A stretch of 64,000 bases of DNA from Shewanella putrefaciens (lineage in GTDB: Bacteria > Pseudomonadota > Gammaproteobacteria > Enterobacterales > Shewanellaceae): assembly GCF_016406325.1 (NCBI RefSeq), contig NZ_CP066370.1:1488001-1552000 (forward strand), given 5' to 3'. Position 1 is the first letter of the stretch; every line of letters starts with the position of its first letter. The notes beneath the pieces are model-generated. The model ran no database searches, was not told the origin of the DNA, and saw only the letters and a program-made list of their open reading frames with translations. Below, in pieces: positions 55,699 to 64,000 of this stretch. The position numbers and the translations under genes were made by a program.

Positions 55699-57462
55699 TT
55701 AGGTGTTTTCAAATACGATAGGCAACAATTTATTCGCTAACCATTTGTAATACATTGAATTTCCATGGACCCAGTCATGTTGGCCATCGGGATAGCAAAT
55801 ATCTGAGGCATACTCCATAGGGGTACTAATTTCCTCATCAAAGATTTTTGCAGCATTAAAAAATACAATATTGAACTGTGACCAGATATATTCAATAGCG
55901 TCAAAATAAGAATATATAAGCCCTGTCATTGATTGTGATTCTTTGAAGTGACGGCAGAAAGGTGGATCAGAAACAACGATAACAGTATGTCCTCTTTCTT
56001 TCATCGTTAATAATATAGACAGTTGTTTTGATTGGTCCTCATGGAAGAAATCAACATAATTTTTCAAGGTAATATTTTTAATGTCCGCATCTTCTTGTTT
56101 TTGTAGCCATGTAAAAAAACGAGCAACAGTCTGATGTGTGTGTAGGCCAATATTGGAAATAATCACAGATTTTTTTTCAAATTTAGATTGCTCGTGAGCC
56201 TGTAAATTCTTCAATATCGGTGCGAAAAGTTGACGTGAGGCGGCGTTTTCAAGAGGTACGAAATATTCTGTTTCACATATTGAAAATTTGCCTTGGGCAA
56301 ATCCTGAGCCGTTCATTACCATGCCACCCGTAAATGGGATCTCCATTTCCTTTAGTGCTTTTGCTAACTTACCCATATGGCTATCACCGAGTAAAGTTAA
56401 TTGATTCACTGTAGTGTCATTTGGGTTATGTGATAATTTATTCAGCGCTTCTAAACGTTCTTCATCACAAACTGTTTCTTCGTGACTTTGCTCACAGTTA
56501 TTTTGTGCTTGGGTGATTTCATTGTCAGAAAATGCCGATTTGAAGTGGCTCATTACATACTCAACAGCTTTATTTGAGACCGTTCTTCTATTCTCATTAA
56601 ATCTAAAATCATTAACATTATTAACTGTGATAATTTCAAATGATGGAAAGTAGTCGAATATTTCATCATTATCTGCTAAATAACCCGCGACAGCACGTAG
56701 AACAGACTTCGAATATTGGCTAGCAACAAGGATATGTTTATCTGATGCGGTTGCTGTAAGGGGAACGGGGGAGACGGTCAATATCACTTTTATCTGCGGG
56801 TTGATACCTTGAATGATATCTTTTATAAGCAATAAGTCAGATTTTATTTCATTGTAATTAAACTGATGGAAAGTAAATATTTCATCATTGAACTCACCGG
56901 CAATAACCCCAGGGCAATTCGGGTAGAAAACATCATCAATATCTTTCCAAGCTTCTGTTAAACCTAGGGTAAAAATAAGCACATTCGTTTCTTTTAGCGT
57001 ATCGAATAGTTCGCTTTTTGCCGATATTCGTGCCTCGCGTAATGCTTCTTCTGAGCTAAACCCTTCAGGCTGAACGTTAGGTCTCAACAAATCGATATAG
57101 CGTTCTGTATTTTTGTCGTAAAAAATATCAAATCTGTGGGAGTGGGCAGGGTCTAAGGTTAACCATTGAAGAAAGCATCTAGGGGTATATACATTGCCAA
57201 AGGCAAAGCTGGATATTTGTCGACTGTCGAGTTTGCTGCGATTAAATGGATAATTATTCTCAATCATCCATTTACCCACATGTTGAGCAAAACATGAACC
57301 TACAGATGAAATACTGCTATTGTCTTTCGATATGAGTAAATTATGAATTGATTGAAAGGGGACTTTGCCTAAATCAATTTTCGCAACGCCAGTTTTCCAA
57401 AAATATTGTTCTGCTTGTTCACTGTAGGGAGTAAGAAACTGTGTATTCATCGGGTGGTCCAT
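55699..57462 (-). CDS. GSCFA-domain protein with a C-terminal SGNH hydrolase-like domain
   Basis: The product has 587 residues with no signal peptide. The family motif reads ISSVGSCFAQHVGKW (about 51-65), with further blocks VLIFTLGLTEAWKD and VILTVSPVPLTAT. From about 355 a second segment, LTLLGDSHMGKLAKAL, looks like the GDS block of an SGNH/GDSL esterase, with late DICYPDGQHDWVHGN supplying an Asp-His pair. SGNH enzymes act on acyl groups of polysaccharides or lipids; the target here is unknown. The gene is markedly more AT-rich than the ole genes, suggesting separate acquisition. GGAA lies seven bases before the ATG. Confidence 0.78.
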   Translation of the reverse strand: MDHPMNTQFLTPYSEQAEQYFWKTGVAKIDLGKVPFQSIHNLLISKDNSSISSVGSCFAQHVGKWMIENNYPFNRSKLDSRQISSFAFGNVYTPRCFLQWLTLDPAHSHRFDIFYDKNTERYIDLLRPNVQPEGFSSEEALREARISAKSELFDTLKETNVLIFTLGLTEAWKDIDDVFYPNCPGVIAGEFNDEIFTFHQFNYNEIKSDLLLIKDIIQGINPQIKVILTVSPVPLTATASDKHILVASQYSKSVLRAVAGYLADNDEIFDYFPSFEIITVNNVNDFRFNENRRTVSNKAVEYVMSHFKSAFSDNEITQAQNNCEQSHEETVCDEERLEALNKLSHNPNDTTVNQLTLLGDSHMGKLAKALKEMEIPFTGGMVMNGSGFAQGKFSICETEYFVPLENAASRQLFAPILKNLQAHEQSKFEKKSVIISNIGLHTHQTVARFFTWLQKQEDADIKNITLKNYVDFFHEDQSKQLSILLTMKERGHTVIVVSDPPFCRHFKESQSMTGLIYSYFDAIEYIWSQFNIVFFNAAKIFDEEISTPMEYASDICYPDGQHDWVHGNSMYYKWLANKLLPIVFENT

Positions 57463-57769
57463 TTAAAGTTTCCAAAAAAATGATTGGCAAGAAGAATCTG
57501 TTTGCTTAAAATTTAACCTGCGCCAAGAGCGTTTAAATCTATCCGACAAGATGCGGCATCAGCCTAATGGCTCTGTTATGGAAATTAACTTACCTGAAAA
57601 ATTTTAAATATGCACATAAATAAATATTCCTAATTATGCTACACCAATCATATATGGATTTATACGTGTTTGCGTTTGAGGTTGTTTTAGGTCATCTACT
57701 ATTCAGAGTAACTGTTTTGTGTAGCTAATTTGCTGGTTTTTTATAGTGGTTATTAAGAATGGTAATAGC
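57463..57769. other. Intergenic region between divergent genes, no gene seen
   Basis: This AT-rich 307-base gap must contain both promoters. I found no convincing boxes or repeats. Confidence 0.25.
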
Positions 57770-58018
57770 ATGAGTTGTGAAAACTGTGATCAAACAGATT
57801 TAAAACAAAATATCTTTAAACAGAAAATAGGTCGCTGTAAGCGCTGTATGTGGCAACTTACTTGCCTATCTGTTATTGGCTGGCCCCTATGGTGGTATTG
57901 CTATTGGGATACACCGCTGGAGGTCAATTCGATTGCTTTACTCTTTTTTTGCTGTGCTGTTAGTGGCTTACTTATGTTGCATCTTGTGGTGTTGGTTTAT
58001 CGTTATTTTCGAGACTAA
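57770..58018 (+). CDS. DUF3624 small membrane protein
   Basis: The product has 82 residues from the ATG at MSCENCDQ; a GTG at 57746 would add eight residues that homologous proteins lack. A zinc-ribbon-like CxxC...CKRC pair (MSCENC, GRCKRCMWQLT) precedes two membrane helices (about 33-50 and 54-75). The block KIGRCKRCMWQLTCLSVIGW is characteristic of DUF3624. The function is unknown. A 12-bp direct repeat, TTTCGAGACTAA, spans the stop codon and recurs two bases later. Confidence 0.78.
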   Translation: MSCENCDQTDLKQNIFKQKIGRCKRCMWQLTCLSVIGWPLWWYCYWDTPLEVNSIALLFFCCAVSGLLMLHLVVLVYRYFRD

Positions 58019-58257
58019 GGTTTCGAGACTAACAAGTCATTTGAACCCTCTTTGCTTTGCTCCTGACATTCTTTATCGCTCTTATTTACTCTTATCTGTT
58101 TATTTTCCCTATACTTTTAAGAGCCTATTAGAATAAATGGGATCTTAAATGAACATTAATCTTTTAGCTTTTGCTTTTTCTCTATATTTCATTATGTTAG
58201 AACCTATTTGTCGGGCTTTTTAGGTAAAGCAGTATTCTCACCTTATTAAGGAGACTT

Positions 58258-59244
58258 ATGGCGTTTTTTACCACCCTGTTTGTGGGTTACCCGCTTTGGG
58301 TTTGGTTAATGTTTTTCGGTTTTGTGCTGGCGTTATTAGCCTTTGACCTGGGGGTATTGCACAAGGAACAGCATGAAATTACCGTTGCAGAAAGCCTAAA
58401 GTTATCGGCTTTTTATATCTGTATGGGTTTACTGTTTGGGGCTTGGCTCTGGTGGTATAAGAGCCCGACAGCAGGAATGGAGTATCTGACAGGCTATCTA
58501 ATTGAAAAATCGTTATCTATGGATAACGTCTTTGTTATCGCGTTAATCTTCAGTAGCTTAGGCATTCCACGCCTATACCAACATAGGGTGCTCTTCTGGG
58601 GAATTATGGGCGTAATAGTGTTGCGTGCCATATTGATTGGGTTTGGTGCTGTGCTTGTTGCTCAATATCAAGCAGTCCTTGTGCTGTTTGGCGTTTTCCT
58701 GATTTTCACTGGCGTGAAGATGTTGTTTTCAAAAGATGAACACAGGGATATTGCAGAAAATAAATTTTACAAATGGTTACGCACTAAGATGCGCTTTACG
58801 CCAACCCTGCACTATGAGAAGTTTTGGGTGCGTGGTGAGGATCATCAGTTAAGTAAAGGATGGTGGGCAACGCCGTTATTTTTGGCGTTAATCTTGGTTG
58901 AAACTGCAGATTTAGTCTTTGCAGTTGACAGTATCCCGGCAATATTTGCGATTACTCAAGATCCCTTTATTGTTTACACCTCAAATATCTTCGCCATTCT
59001 TGGTTTACGTGCACTGTACTTTGCTTTAGCAGCCATGGTACATCGTTTCGAATACCTAAAATATGCTCTATCTGTGGTGTTGGTGTTTATCGGGGTGAAA
59101 GTGGGTTTAGTGTACTTTAACCACGAGGGAATAGTGGACTTTACTATCCCAACTGCAGTGTCTCTTGGCGTGACTTTCGGCCTGTTAGTCGCTGGTGTCT
59201 TGTATTCGCTATGGAAAACGCGTGGGCAAGAAATTGAAAAATAG
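58258..59244 (+). CDS. alx: TerC/Alx-family membrane protein (probable manganese exporter)
   Basis: The 328-residue inner-membrane protein has about nine helices. It shows the two acidic family motifs, LTGYLIEKSLSMDNVFVIALIF (about 77-99) and ILVETADLVFAVDSIPAIFAI (about 221-241), which hold the likely metal ligands. E. coli Alx and MntP-like TerC proteins export Mn2+. Alx in E. coli is governed by a pH/manganese riboswitch, but I see no such structure in the 239-base leader here. AAGGAG precedes the ATG by seven bases. Terminus and length match Alx rather than the short TerC. Confidence 0.85.
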   Translation: MAFFTTLFVGYPLWVWLMFFGFVLALLAFDLGVLHKEQHEITVAESLKLSAFYICMGLLFGAWLWWYKSPTAGMEYLTGYLIEKSLSMDNVFVIALIFSSLGIPRLYQHRVLFWGIMGVIVLRAILIGFGAVLVAQYQAVLVLFGVFLIFTGVKMLFSKDEHRDIAENKFYKWLRTKMRFTPTLHYEKFWVRGEDHQLSKGWWATPLFLALILVETADLVFAVDSIPAIFAITQDPFIVYTSNIFAILGLRALYFALAAMVHRFEYLKYALSVVLVFIGVKVGLVYFNHEGIVDFTIPTAVSLGVTFGLLVAGVLYSLWKTRGQEIEK

Positions 59245-59284
59245 TATGAATTATTGTTGCTAATCTAATAGCCATTATGTCTCG

Positions 59285-59314
59285 GCCGTTTAGCCCATAC
59301 TAAACGGCTTTTTT
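59285..59314 (+). terminator. Rho-independent terminator of the alx gene
   Basis: GCCGTTTAG (59285-59293), six loop bases and CTAAACGGC (59300-59308) are followed by six T residues. Confidence 0.9.
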
Positions 59315-59732
59315 GTATTCTTAATATGTGAATCGTTAAGCTTTAAAGAGGATTTTTAAAATTAGCACATGCTTAATTATACTCTCCGTTTGTTCATTGA
59401 CCGCTGTCAGTACAAAAGCTGCAGATAAGCAATCTACTTAAAAGTGCGCATATTCGATGGCACTTTACCATTCCGTTAATGTTGAGGTTTGTGTAACTAA
59501 TTGTATTTAGCACGCCACATCGGGATTGGTAGCATACTTTTACTTTTTCATTATATTTCAATAAGAAGTGACTCAAATAAAGACCATTTTGCTACTTTAT
59601 GGATTAAGAATGCATGACTAATTTTTCTGGCTAGCATTCTGTAAGTGCATGAATATCTTGATAACCACTGTAAAGGTTAATTTTATGTGATAGTTTGTCG
59701 GTATTTTGAACTCACTGAAGCAAGAGGGAAGC
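59315..59732. other. Intergenic region upstream of the ABC-M1 operon, no gene seen
   Basis: This 418-base AT-rich stretch holds the promoter of the ABC genes but no box that I can defend. Short reading frames on both strands lack coding character. Confidence 0.25.
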
Positions 59733-60611
59733 ATGCTGACTATTTCTAATCTCACTAAAACCTATGATAACGGTGTTAAAGCACTCGATGGGGTTGATTT
59801 AACGATTTCCAAAGGGATGTTTGGTTTACTCGGACCCAATGGCGCTGGCAAGTCATCACTGATGCGTACCATTGCTGCCCTGCAAAGTGCCGACAGCGGC
59901 AGCATTGTATTTGATGGTATTGACGTATTAGTCGATCCTCAAGCACTACGTAAAACCTTAGGCTATTTACCGCAGGATTTTAATGTTTATCCGCGTATTA
60001 GCGCCTATGACCTTTTAGATCATTTAGCTATTCTTAAGGGCATTAATCAAAGCAAACTGCGTAAAGAGGCGGTTGAAGGATTACTGGCTCACACCAATCT
60101 TTATCAGCATAAAAATAAAGCGGTTAGCGGTTTCTCTGGCGGTATGCGTCAGCGTTTTGGTATTGCTCAGGCATTGCTTGGTGATCCTAAATTATTGATT
60201 GTGGATGAGCCTACCGCGGGTCTCGATCCTGAAGAACGTAACCGTTTCCATAACTTGCTGGTGAGTTTAGGCGAGGAAAAAGTGGTGATCCTCTCGACTC
60301 ACATTGTCGAAGATGTGTCTGAACTCTGCGCTAATATGGCGGTTTTGGCATCGGGTAAAATTCTGCTTCAAGGCAATCCACATCAATTGGTGGGTGAATT
60401 AACGGAAAAAATTTGGACTAAGACTGTAAGTCAAGCACAGGCGCAGGAGCTTGAAGCGCAATTACCTGTGATTTCTAAGCGTTTATTAGCGGGACGCACG
60501 GTCCTTAATGTGATGGCTGAAACTTGCCCTGAAGGATTTACCCCTACGACTGCTGGGCTTGAAGATCTGTATTTTTCTACCTTACACAGCCACCGCCGTC
60601 AGGCTGCCTAA
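59733..60611 (+). CDS. ABC transporter ATP-binding protein
   Basis: The 292-residue ATPase has Walker A GPNGAGKSS (about 32-40), Q-loop YLPQDFNVYPRI, signature FSGGMRQR, Walker B LLIVDEPTAGLDP and an H-loop in LSTHIVED. The ATG has GAGGG four bases upstream; an in-frame TTG at 59706 is less likely. It ends 12 bases before the large permease-peptidase gene, whose permease half needs such an ATPase. The pair forms an ABC-2 exporter-like complex. The substrate is unknown. Confidence 0.9.
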   Translation: MLTISNLTKTYDNGVKALDGVDLTISKGMFGLLGPNGAGKSSLMRTIAALQSADSGSIVFDGIDVLVDPQALRKTLGYLPQDFNVYPRISAYDLLDHLAILKGINQSKLRKEAVEGLLAHTNLYQHKNKAVSGFSGGMRQRFGIAQALLGDPKLLIVDEPTAGLDPEERNRFHNLLVSLGEEKVVILSTHIVEDVSELCANMAVLASGKILLQGNPHQLVGELTEKIWTKTVSQAQAQELEAQLPVISKRLLAGRTVLNVMAETCPEGFTPTTAGLEDLYFSTLHSHRRQAA

Positions 60612-60623
60612 GGAGATATCAAT

Positions 60624-63600
60624 ATGTTGTTATCAATGCTTAGGTTTGAGTGGCGTTATTATTTGCGTCAGCCATCCTTTTATGTTGTTTCTTTTCTATT
60701 GTTTTTAATGAGTTTTCTATCAGTCGTCTCTAACAATATTCAAATTGGTAGTGGCGGTGAGGTGATGAAAAACAGCCCATTTGGGATTACCCAAACCATG
60801 TTGATCATGGGACTCATTTCCATGTTTGCCGTGGTGAATTTTGTGGGTAGCACGGCTATCCGCAATCATCAGCATTTGATGGAAGAGCTGATTTATAGCA
60901 AACCCCTATCACCATTTGCATACCAATTTGGTCGATTTCTCGGCAGTTTTGTTGTGGTGATGATGGTATTTGCCTTTATCCCTATAGGGTTAATGCTTGG
61001 CTCTTTTATGCCATGGGTCGATGCTAGCCGTTTTGGACCTTTTGCGTTATCGAATTATCTTGTGCCGTATTTTTTACTCGCCATGCCGACTTTGCTGCTG
61101 ATCTCGACTCTATTCTATGCGATGGCAAGTCATTTTCGCTCCTTGATGGCGCTCTATCTGACCGCAGTAGCCATGTTGGTGCTTTATACCTTGACGGGCG
61201 AAATGGCGAGTCAGCCACAATATCGTACTATTGCTGCTTTGCTTGATCCCTTTGCGCTGCGCACCTTTGCCGAAGTGACCCGTTACTGGACCATTAGCGA
61301 GAAGAATAGCCAGTTAATTGAATTCTCAGGACTCGTGCTGCAAAACCGGGCGATATGGTTTGGAATTGCCTGTGTATTACTGGCCATTTCCGGGATTTTC
61401 CGTCAGCCGAGTTTGACTAAGAAACGTGAGAAAAAATCCGATAAAGCAGGAAAAGTTCCTAGCTTAGTGCCTTTGGCACAATTGGCTATGGCAACTGAGC
61501 CTAATGGTCGCCAGCAATTTTGGACGCGGGTTAAATTTGAAGTACGGCAAGTACTATTTACCGCGCCATTTGTGGTGTTAGGTGTGCTGACTATTTTCAA
61601 TTTAGTCGGCCCCATGTTCGATGATTTTGGTTGGTACGGCACATCTAATTGGCCATTAACCCAAGATATGGTGAATAACATTGCCGGCGCGACGGGGCTA
61701 TTGATGGTGATAGTGCTGATTTATTACAGTGCAGAAATCGTCTGGCGTGAACGCAGCTCAGGTATGGGGGATATAGTCGATAGTGTTCCCGTATCAAACT
61801 TAAGCTTTTGGGGCTCAAAGTTAGTGTCTGTGGTCATAGTGATGACTTTGCTCTATGTGCTCGCAATGTGTACCACAATTGTATTTCAATTGATAAAAGG
61901 TCAAGCCAATCTTGAGATTGCTCAGTACCTTATTCGACTCGGATTTTATTACCTCCTGCCGCTGTTGATGACCGCAGTGCTGGCGTTTTTCCTGCAAGTG
62001 CTTAGCCCTAATAAGTACGCAGGTATGGGACTATTTGTTGCTTATTACCTGACGACATTTGTTATGGCAAGCTGGGGATTTGGCCATAGCCTATATAACT
62101 TTGGGCAATCACCGACCTTAATTTACTCGGATATGAACGGCTACGGTTGGGGCTTATTAAGCCATGCACTCTATATGATTTACTGGGGCGCCTTTAGCCT
62201 TATCCTGTTTGTTTTAGGTTATGGTTTGTATCACCGCGGACCGCAGCAGAGCCTTAAAACCCGTATGGGATTACTGGGTTATCAGCTTGGTTTTAGTGGA
62301 AAAGCCATTGTGAGCGTTGCTTTGGTGGTGTTTTTGGGCATGGGCAGTTATTTGTTCTACCAGACCAAAGTGTTGAATCATTATTTAACCCAAGATGAAA
62401 CCACTGATCTGCAAGCCGATTATGAGAAGGCCTTTAAACAATACCAAGGCATGCCAATTTTAGTGACTACTAAGGTCAATGCGAATATCGATATTTTCCC
62501 TGAAGAGCGAAAAATTGTCGCTAAGGTGATGTTCGAATGGCAAAACAAGTCGGATAAACCAATCGAAAAGATGTTAGTGCAGTTGCCAGAGCACACTCAG
62601 GCCGAAGCGGTAAAAATCAATATTCCTAATGCTAACTTAGGTGAGTTTGATAGCCGCTATCGTAATACTTGGCTGACCTTTACGACGCCTGTTCAGCCGG
62701 GGCAAGTGGTGCAAGGGGATATCCAATTAGTACGTGAGTCAGTGGGTATTGCTGAAGCTGGCTTTGATATGTCAGTGGTTGAAAATGGCACCTTCATCAA
62801 CAACTTCGAACTATTGCCGCTCTTTGGTTATCAAGATGGCTATGAGCTTATGGATCGCCACGAGCGCCAAAAGCGCGATTTAGCCGAAAAAGCTCGAGCG
62901 AACAAGCTTGAAGACAGCCGTTACTACACGCAAAACTTCTTTGGTGTCGATGGTGATTTCATTCAGTTTGAAGCCACTATTTCGACAAGTGCAGATCAAA
63001 TTGCATTAGCGCCAGGGTATTTGCAAAAACAGTGGCAGCAGGATGGGCGTGAGTATTTCCATTATTCGATGGATAGCCCTATGGTGAATTTCTACGCCAT
63101 TATTTCGGGCCGTTATCAGGTGGAAAAAACTGAGCACAATGGTGTTGCGGTTGAGGTTTACTACCATGCGGAGCATCCTTGGAACGTTGCGCGCATGATA
63201 GAGTCGGTTAAAGATTCTATCGATTACTACACACAAGCATTTGGGCCTTATCAGCATAAGCAAATGCGAATTATGGAGTTTCCGGGTTACCGTAGTTTTG
63301 CACAAAGTTTTGCTAATACAGTGCCTTACTCAGAGCGTATTGGTTTTATTACTGATTTACGCAATGAGGATAATATCGATCCTGTGTATTACGTCACAGC
63401 CCATGAAGTGGCGCATCAATGGTGGGGACACCAAGTGGGCGCTGCGGATGTGCAGGGCAGTGCTGTGATATCCGAAAGCTTGTCGCAATATTCGGCGCTG
63501 ATGGTGCTGGAGAAAAAGTACGGCGATAAAGTGATCCGTAAATTCTTGAAATATGAATTAGATAGATATTTACGTGGCCGTTCATCTGAATCCATCAAAG

Positions 63601-64000
63601 AAATGCCTTTGCTGCGCAGTGAAAATCAGCAGTACATTCATTATCAGAAAGGCTCAGTGGTGATGATGGCCATTAAAGATGTGTTGGGTGAAGAGAAACT
63701 TAACGCTAATTTGAAGGCATTCTTAGCACGTTATCAGTATCGTAACGATCCTTTCCCAACCACATTGGATTTAGTGAGTTACCTTGAGCAAGGCACAGAT
63801 GAAGCGCAAGCTCGCTTTATCGATGAGTCTTTTAATGACATCACACTCTACGACTTCAGGTTAACCAATGCGGTCATGACCACTCTGCCTGATGGTAAGA
63901 CGCAAGTTGACTTGAGCATTTATGCCAGTCGCAAAGTCGCGAGTGGTAAAGGTGAAGAAACCGAACAACCTTTAGATGCCATCATCGACATCGGTGCCTT
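60624..64000 (+). CDS. ABC-2 permease fused to an M1-family aminopeptidase (3' truncated by the window)
   Basis: An open frame of at least 1,125 codons starts with ATG behind GGAG (eight bases) and continues past the window end. The N-terminal 560 residues contain two sets of membrane helices, as in paired ABC-2 permeases (MLRFEWRYYLRQPSFYVVSF at the start, then a second copy-like start WTRVKFEVRQVLFTAPFVVL at about 297). From about 600 comes an extracytoplasmic domain, with a gluzincin site HEVAHQWWGH followed 19 residues later by ESLSQY, the M1 metallopeptidase zinc motif. The peptidase should face the periplasm. It may process peptides that the transporter handles. Confidence 0.88.
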   Translation, partial: MLLSMLRFEWRYYLRQPSFYVVSFLLFLMSFLSVVSNNIQIGSGGEVMKNSPFGITQTMLIMGLISMFAVVNFVGSTAIRNHQHLMEELIYSKPLSPFAYQFGRFLGSFVVVMMVFAFIPIGLMLGSFMPWVDASRFGPFALSNYLVPYFLLAMPTLLLISTLFYAMASHFRSLMALYLTAVAMLVLYTLTGEMASQPQYRTIAALLDPFALRTFAEVTRYWTISEKNSQLIEFSGLVLQNRAIWFGIACVLLAISGIFRQPSLTKKREKKSDKAGKVPSLVPLAQLAMATEPNGRQQFWTRVKFEVRQVLFTAPFVVLGVLTIFNLVGPMFDDFGWYGTSNWPLTQDMVNNIAGATGLLMVIVLIYYSAEIVWRERSSGMGDIVDSVPVSNLSFWGSKLVSVVIVMTLLYVLAMCTTIVFQLIKGQANLEIAQYLIRLGFYYLLPLLMTAVLAFFLQVLSPNKYAGMGLFVAYYLTTFVMASWGFGHSLYNFGQSPTLIYSDMNGYGWGLLSHALYMIYWGAFSLILFVLGYGLYHRGPQQSLKTRMGLLGYQLGFSGKAIVSVALVVFLGMGSYLFYQTKVLNHYLTQDETTDLQADYEKAFKQYQGMPILVTTKVNANIDIFPEERKIVAKVMFEWQNKSDKPIEKMLVQLPEHTQAEAVKINIPNANLGEFDSRYRNTWLTFTTPVQPGQVVQGDIQLVRESVGIAEAGFDMSVVENGTFINNFELLPLFGYQDGYELMDRHERQKRDLAEKARANKLEDSRYYTQNFFGVDGDFIQFEATISTSADQIALAPGYLQKQWQQDGREYFHYSMDSPMVNFYAIISGRYQVEKTEHNGVAVEVYYHAEHPWNVARMIESVKDSIDYYTQAFGPYQHKQMRIMEFPGYRSFAQSFANTVPYSERIGFITDLRNEDNIDPVYYVTAHEVAHQWWGHQVGAADVQGSAVISESLSQYSALMVLEKKYGDKVIRKFLKYELDRYLRGRSSESIKEMPLLRSENQQYIHYQKGSVVMMAIKDVLGEEKLNANLKAFLARYQYRNDPFPTTLDLVSYLEQGTDEAQARFIDESFNDITLYDFRLTNAVMTTLPDGKTQVDLSIYASRKVASGKGEETEQPLDAIIDIGA

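Noticed and set aside
57876..58136. An 86-codon frame overlapping and following the DUF3624 gene
   Set aside because: It runs in another frame through the DUF3624 gene and has no Shine-Dalgarno or domain. The 12-bp direct repeat nearby is too short to mean more than local duplication.
58019..58257. A yybP-ykoY manganese riboswitch upstream of alx
   Set aside because: E. coli alx has one, so I looked for its conserved loops. The AT-rich leader shows neither the motif nor a matching pair of stems.
63006..63598. Several small frames over the M1 peptidase domain
   Set aside because: They are shadows of the long open permease-peptidase frame that continues to the window end.
1..64000. CRISPR arrays, tRNA or rRNA genes, prophage
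   Set aside because: No regularly spaced repeats, cloverleaf-like sequence, rRNA-like stretch or phage gene cluster was seen in reading the window, though this was by eye and tRNAscan-type software would be decisive.

Overview
The window is a chromosomal segment of a gamma-proteobacterium that looks like Shewanella. The strongest pointers are a complete, collinear oleABCD olefin cluster, a pst operon with enlarged PstC and PstA permeases and no pstS, an mmsB/SDR valine-degradation tail, and many genes of the Alteromonadales/Vibrionales type (DUF3624, DUF502, DUF1289, YajD, GcvR-like). Names rest on reading motifs and recalled family features; no database search was run.

Layout. 1-1.8 kb: end of a valine/branched-chain operon (mmsB and an SDR), closed by a terminator. 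1.84-2.11 kb: a 265-bp palindromic MITE-like element. 2.2-7.3 kb: a small membrane protein, an S9 peptidase lipoprotein whose catalytic Asp position is Asn, and a divergent cueR/copA copper pair around a textbook MerR-type promoter. 7.6-9.9 kb: ybiT (ABC-F) and blc (lipocalin). 10-14 kb: an unusual LamG-like/berberine-bridge oxidase fusion and a PAS-GGDEF diguanylate cyclase. 14.1-18.7 kb: accessory region with a dead RAYT transposase, GTCCCC repeats, a small protein and a 1,092-residue wHTH-STAND NTPase-TM-TPR protein. 19-21.2 kb: a secreted hydrolase and a lipoprotein in one operon. 21.7-26 kb: a small unknown gene, then a compact CecR/Ybh-like efflux operon (TetR, HlyD, ABC ATPase, ABC-2 permease). 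26.3-27.6 kb: cat2-type CoA transferase. 27.7-31.7 kb: three immunity-like small proteins flanking a chemoreceptor. 31.8-36.4 kb: DUF1415, LysE, VOC, membrane, DUF2797 and ACT-domain genes. 36.4-42.2 kb: Pho-box-preceded pstC-pstA-pstB-phoU. 42.7-50.3 kb: a second chemoreceptor, VOC, DUF502, a BCCT transporter frameshifted in a run of nine G, yajD, DUF1289 and a methyltransferase. 50.6-55.7 kb: oleABCD. 55.7-59.3 kb: a GSCFA/SGNH protein, DUF3624 and an Alx/TerC transporter. 59.7-64 kb: an ABC ATPase followed by an ABC permease fused to an M1 aminopeptidase, cut by the window end.

How the genes work together. CueR and CopA form a copper sensor-exporter pair. PstC, PstA, PstB and PhoU make the phosphate importer and its signalling brake, with the binding protein presumably encoded elsewhere. 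OleA condenses two acyl-CoAs, OleD reduces the product, OleC closes a beta-lactone and OleB decarboxylates it to a long-chain olefin. The TetR-HlyD-ABC operon is a self-regulated drug-type exporter. The last two genes form an exporter-like complex with a fused peptidase.

The best candidates for something undescribed are the wHTH-STAND-TPR protein with its small partner, the LamG-oxidase fusion, the ABC-M1 fusion, and the cluster of orphan immunity-like genes. No tRNA, rRNA, CRISPR array or intact insertion sequence was recognised.
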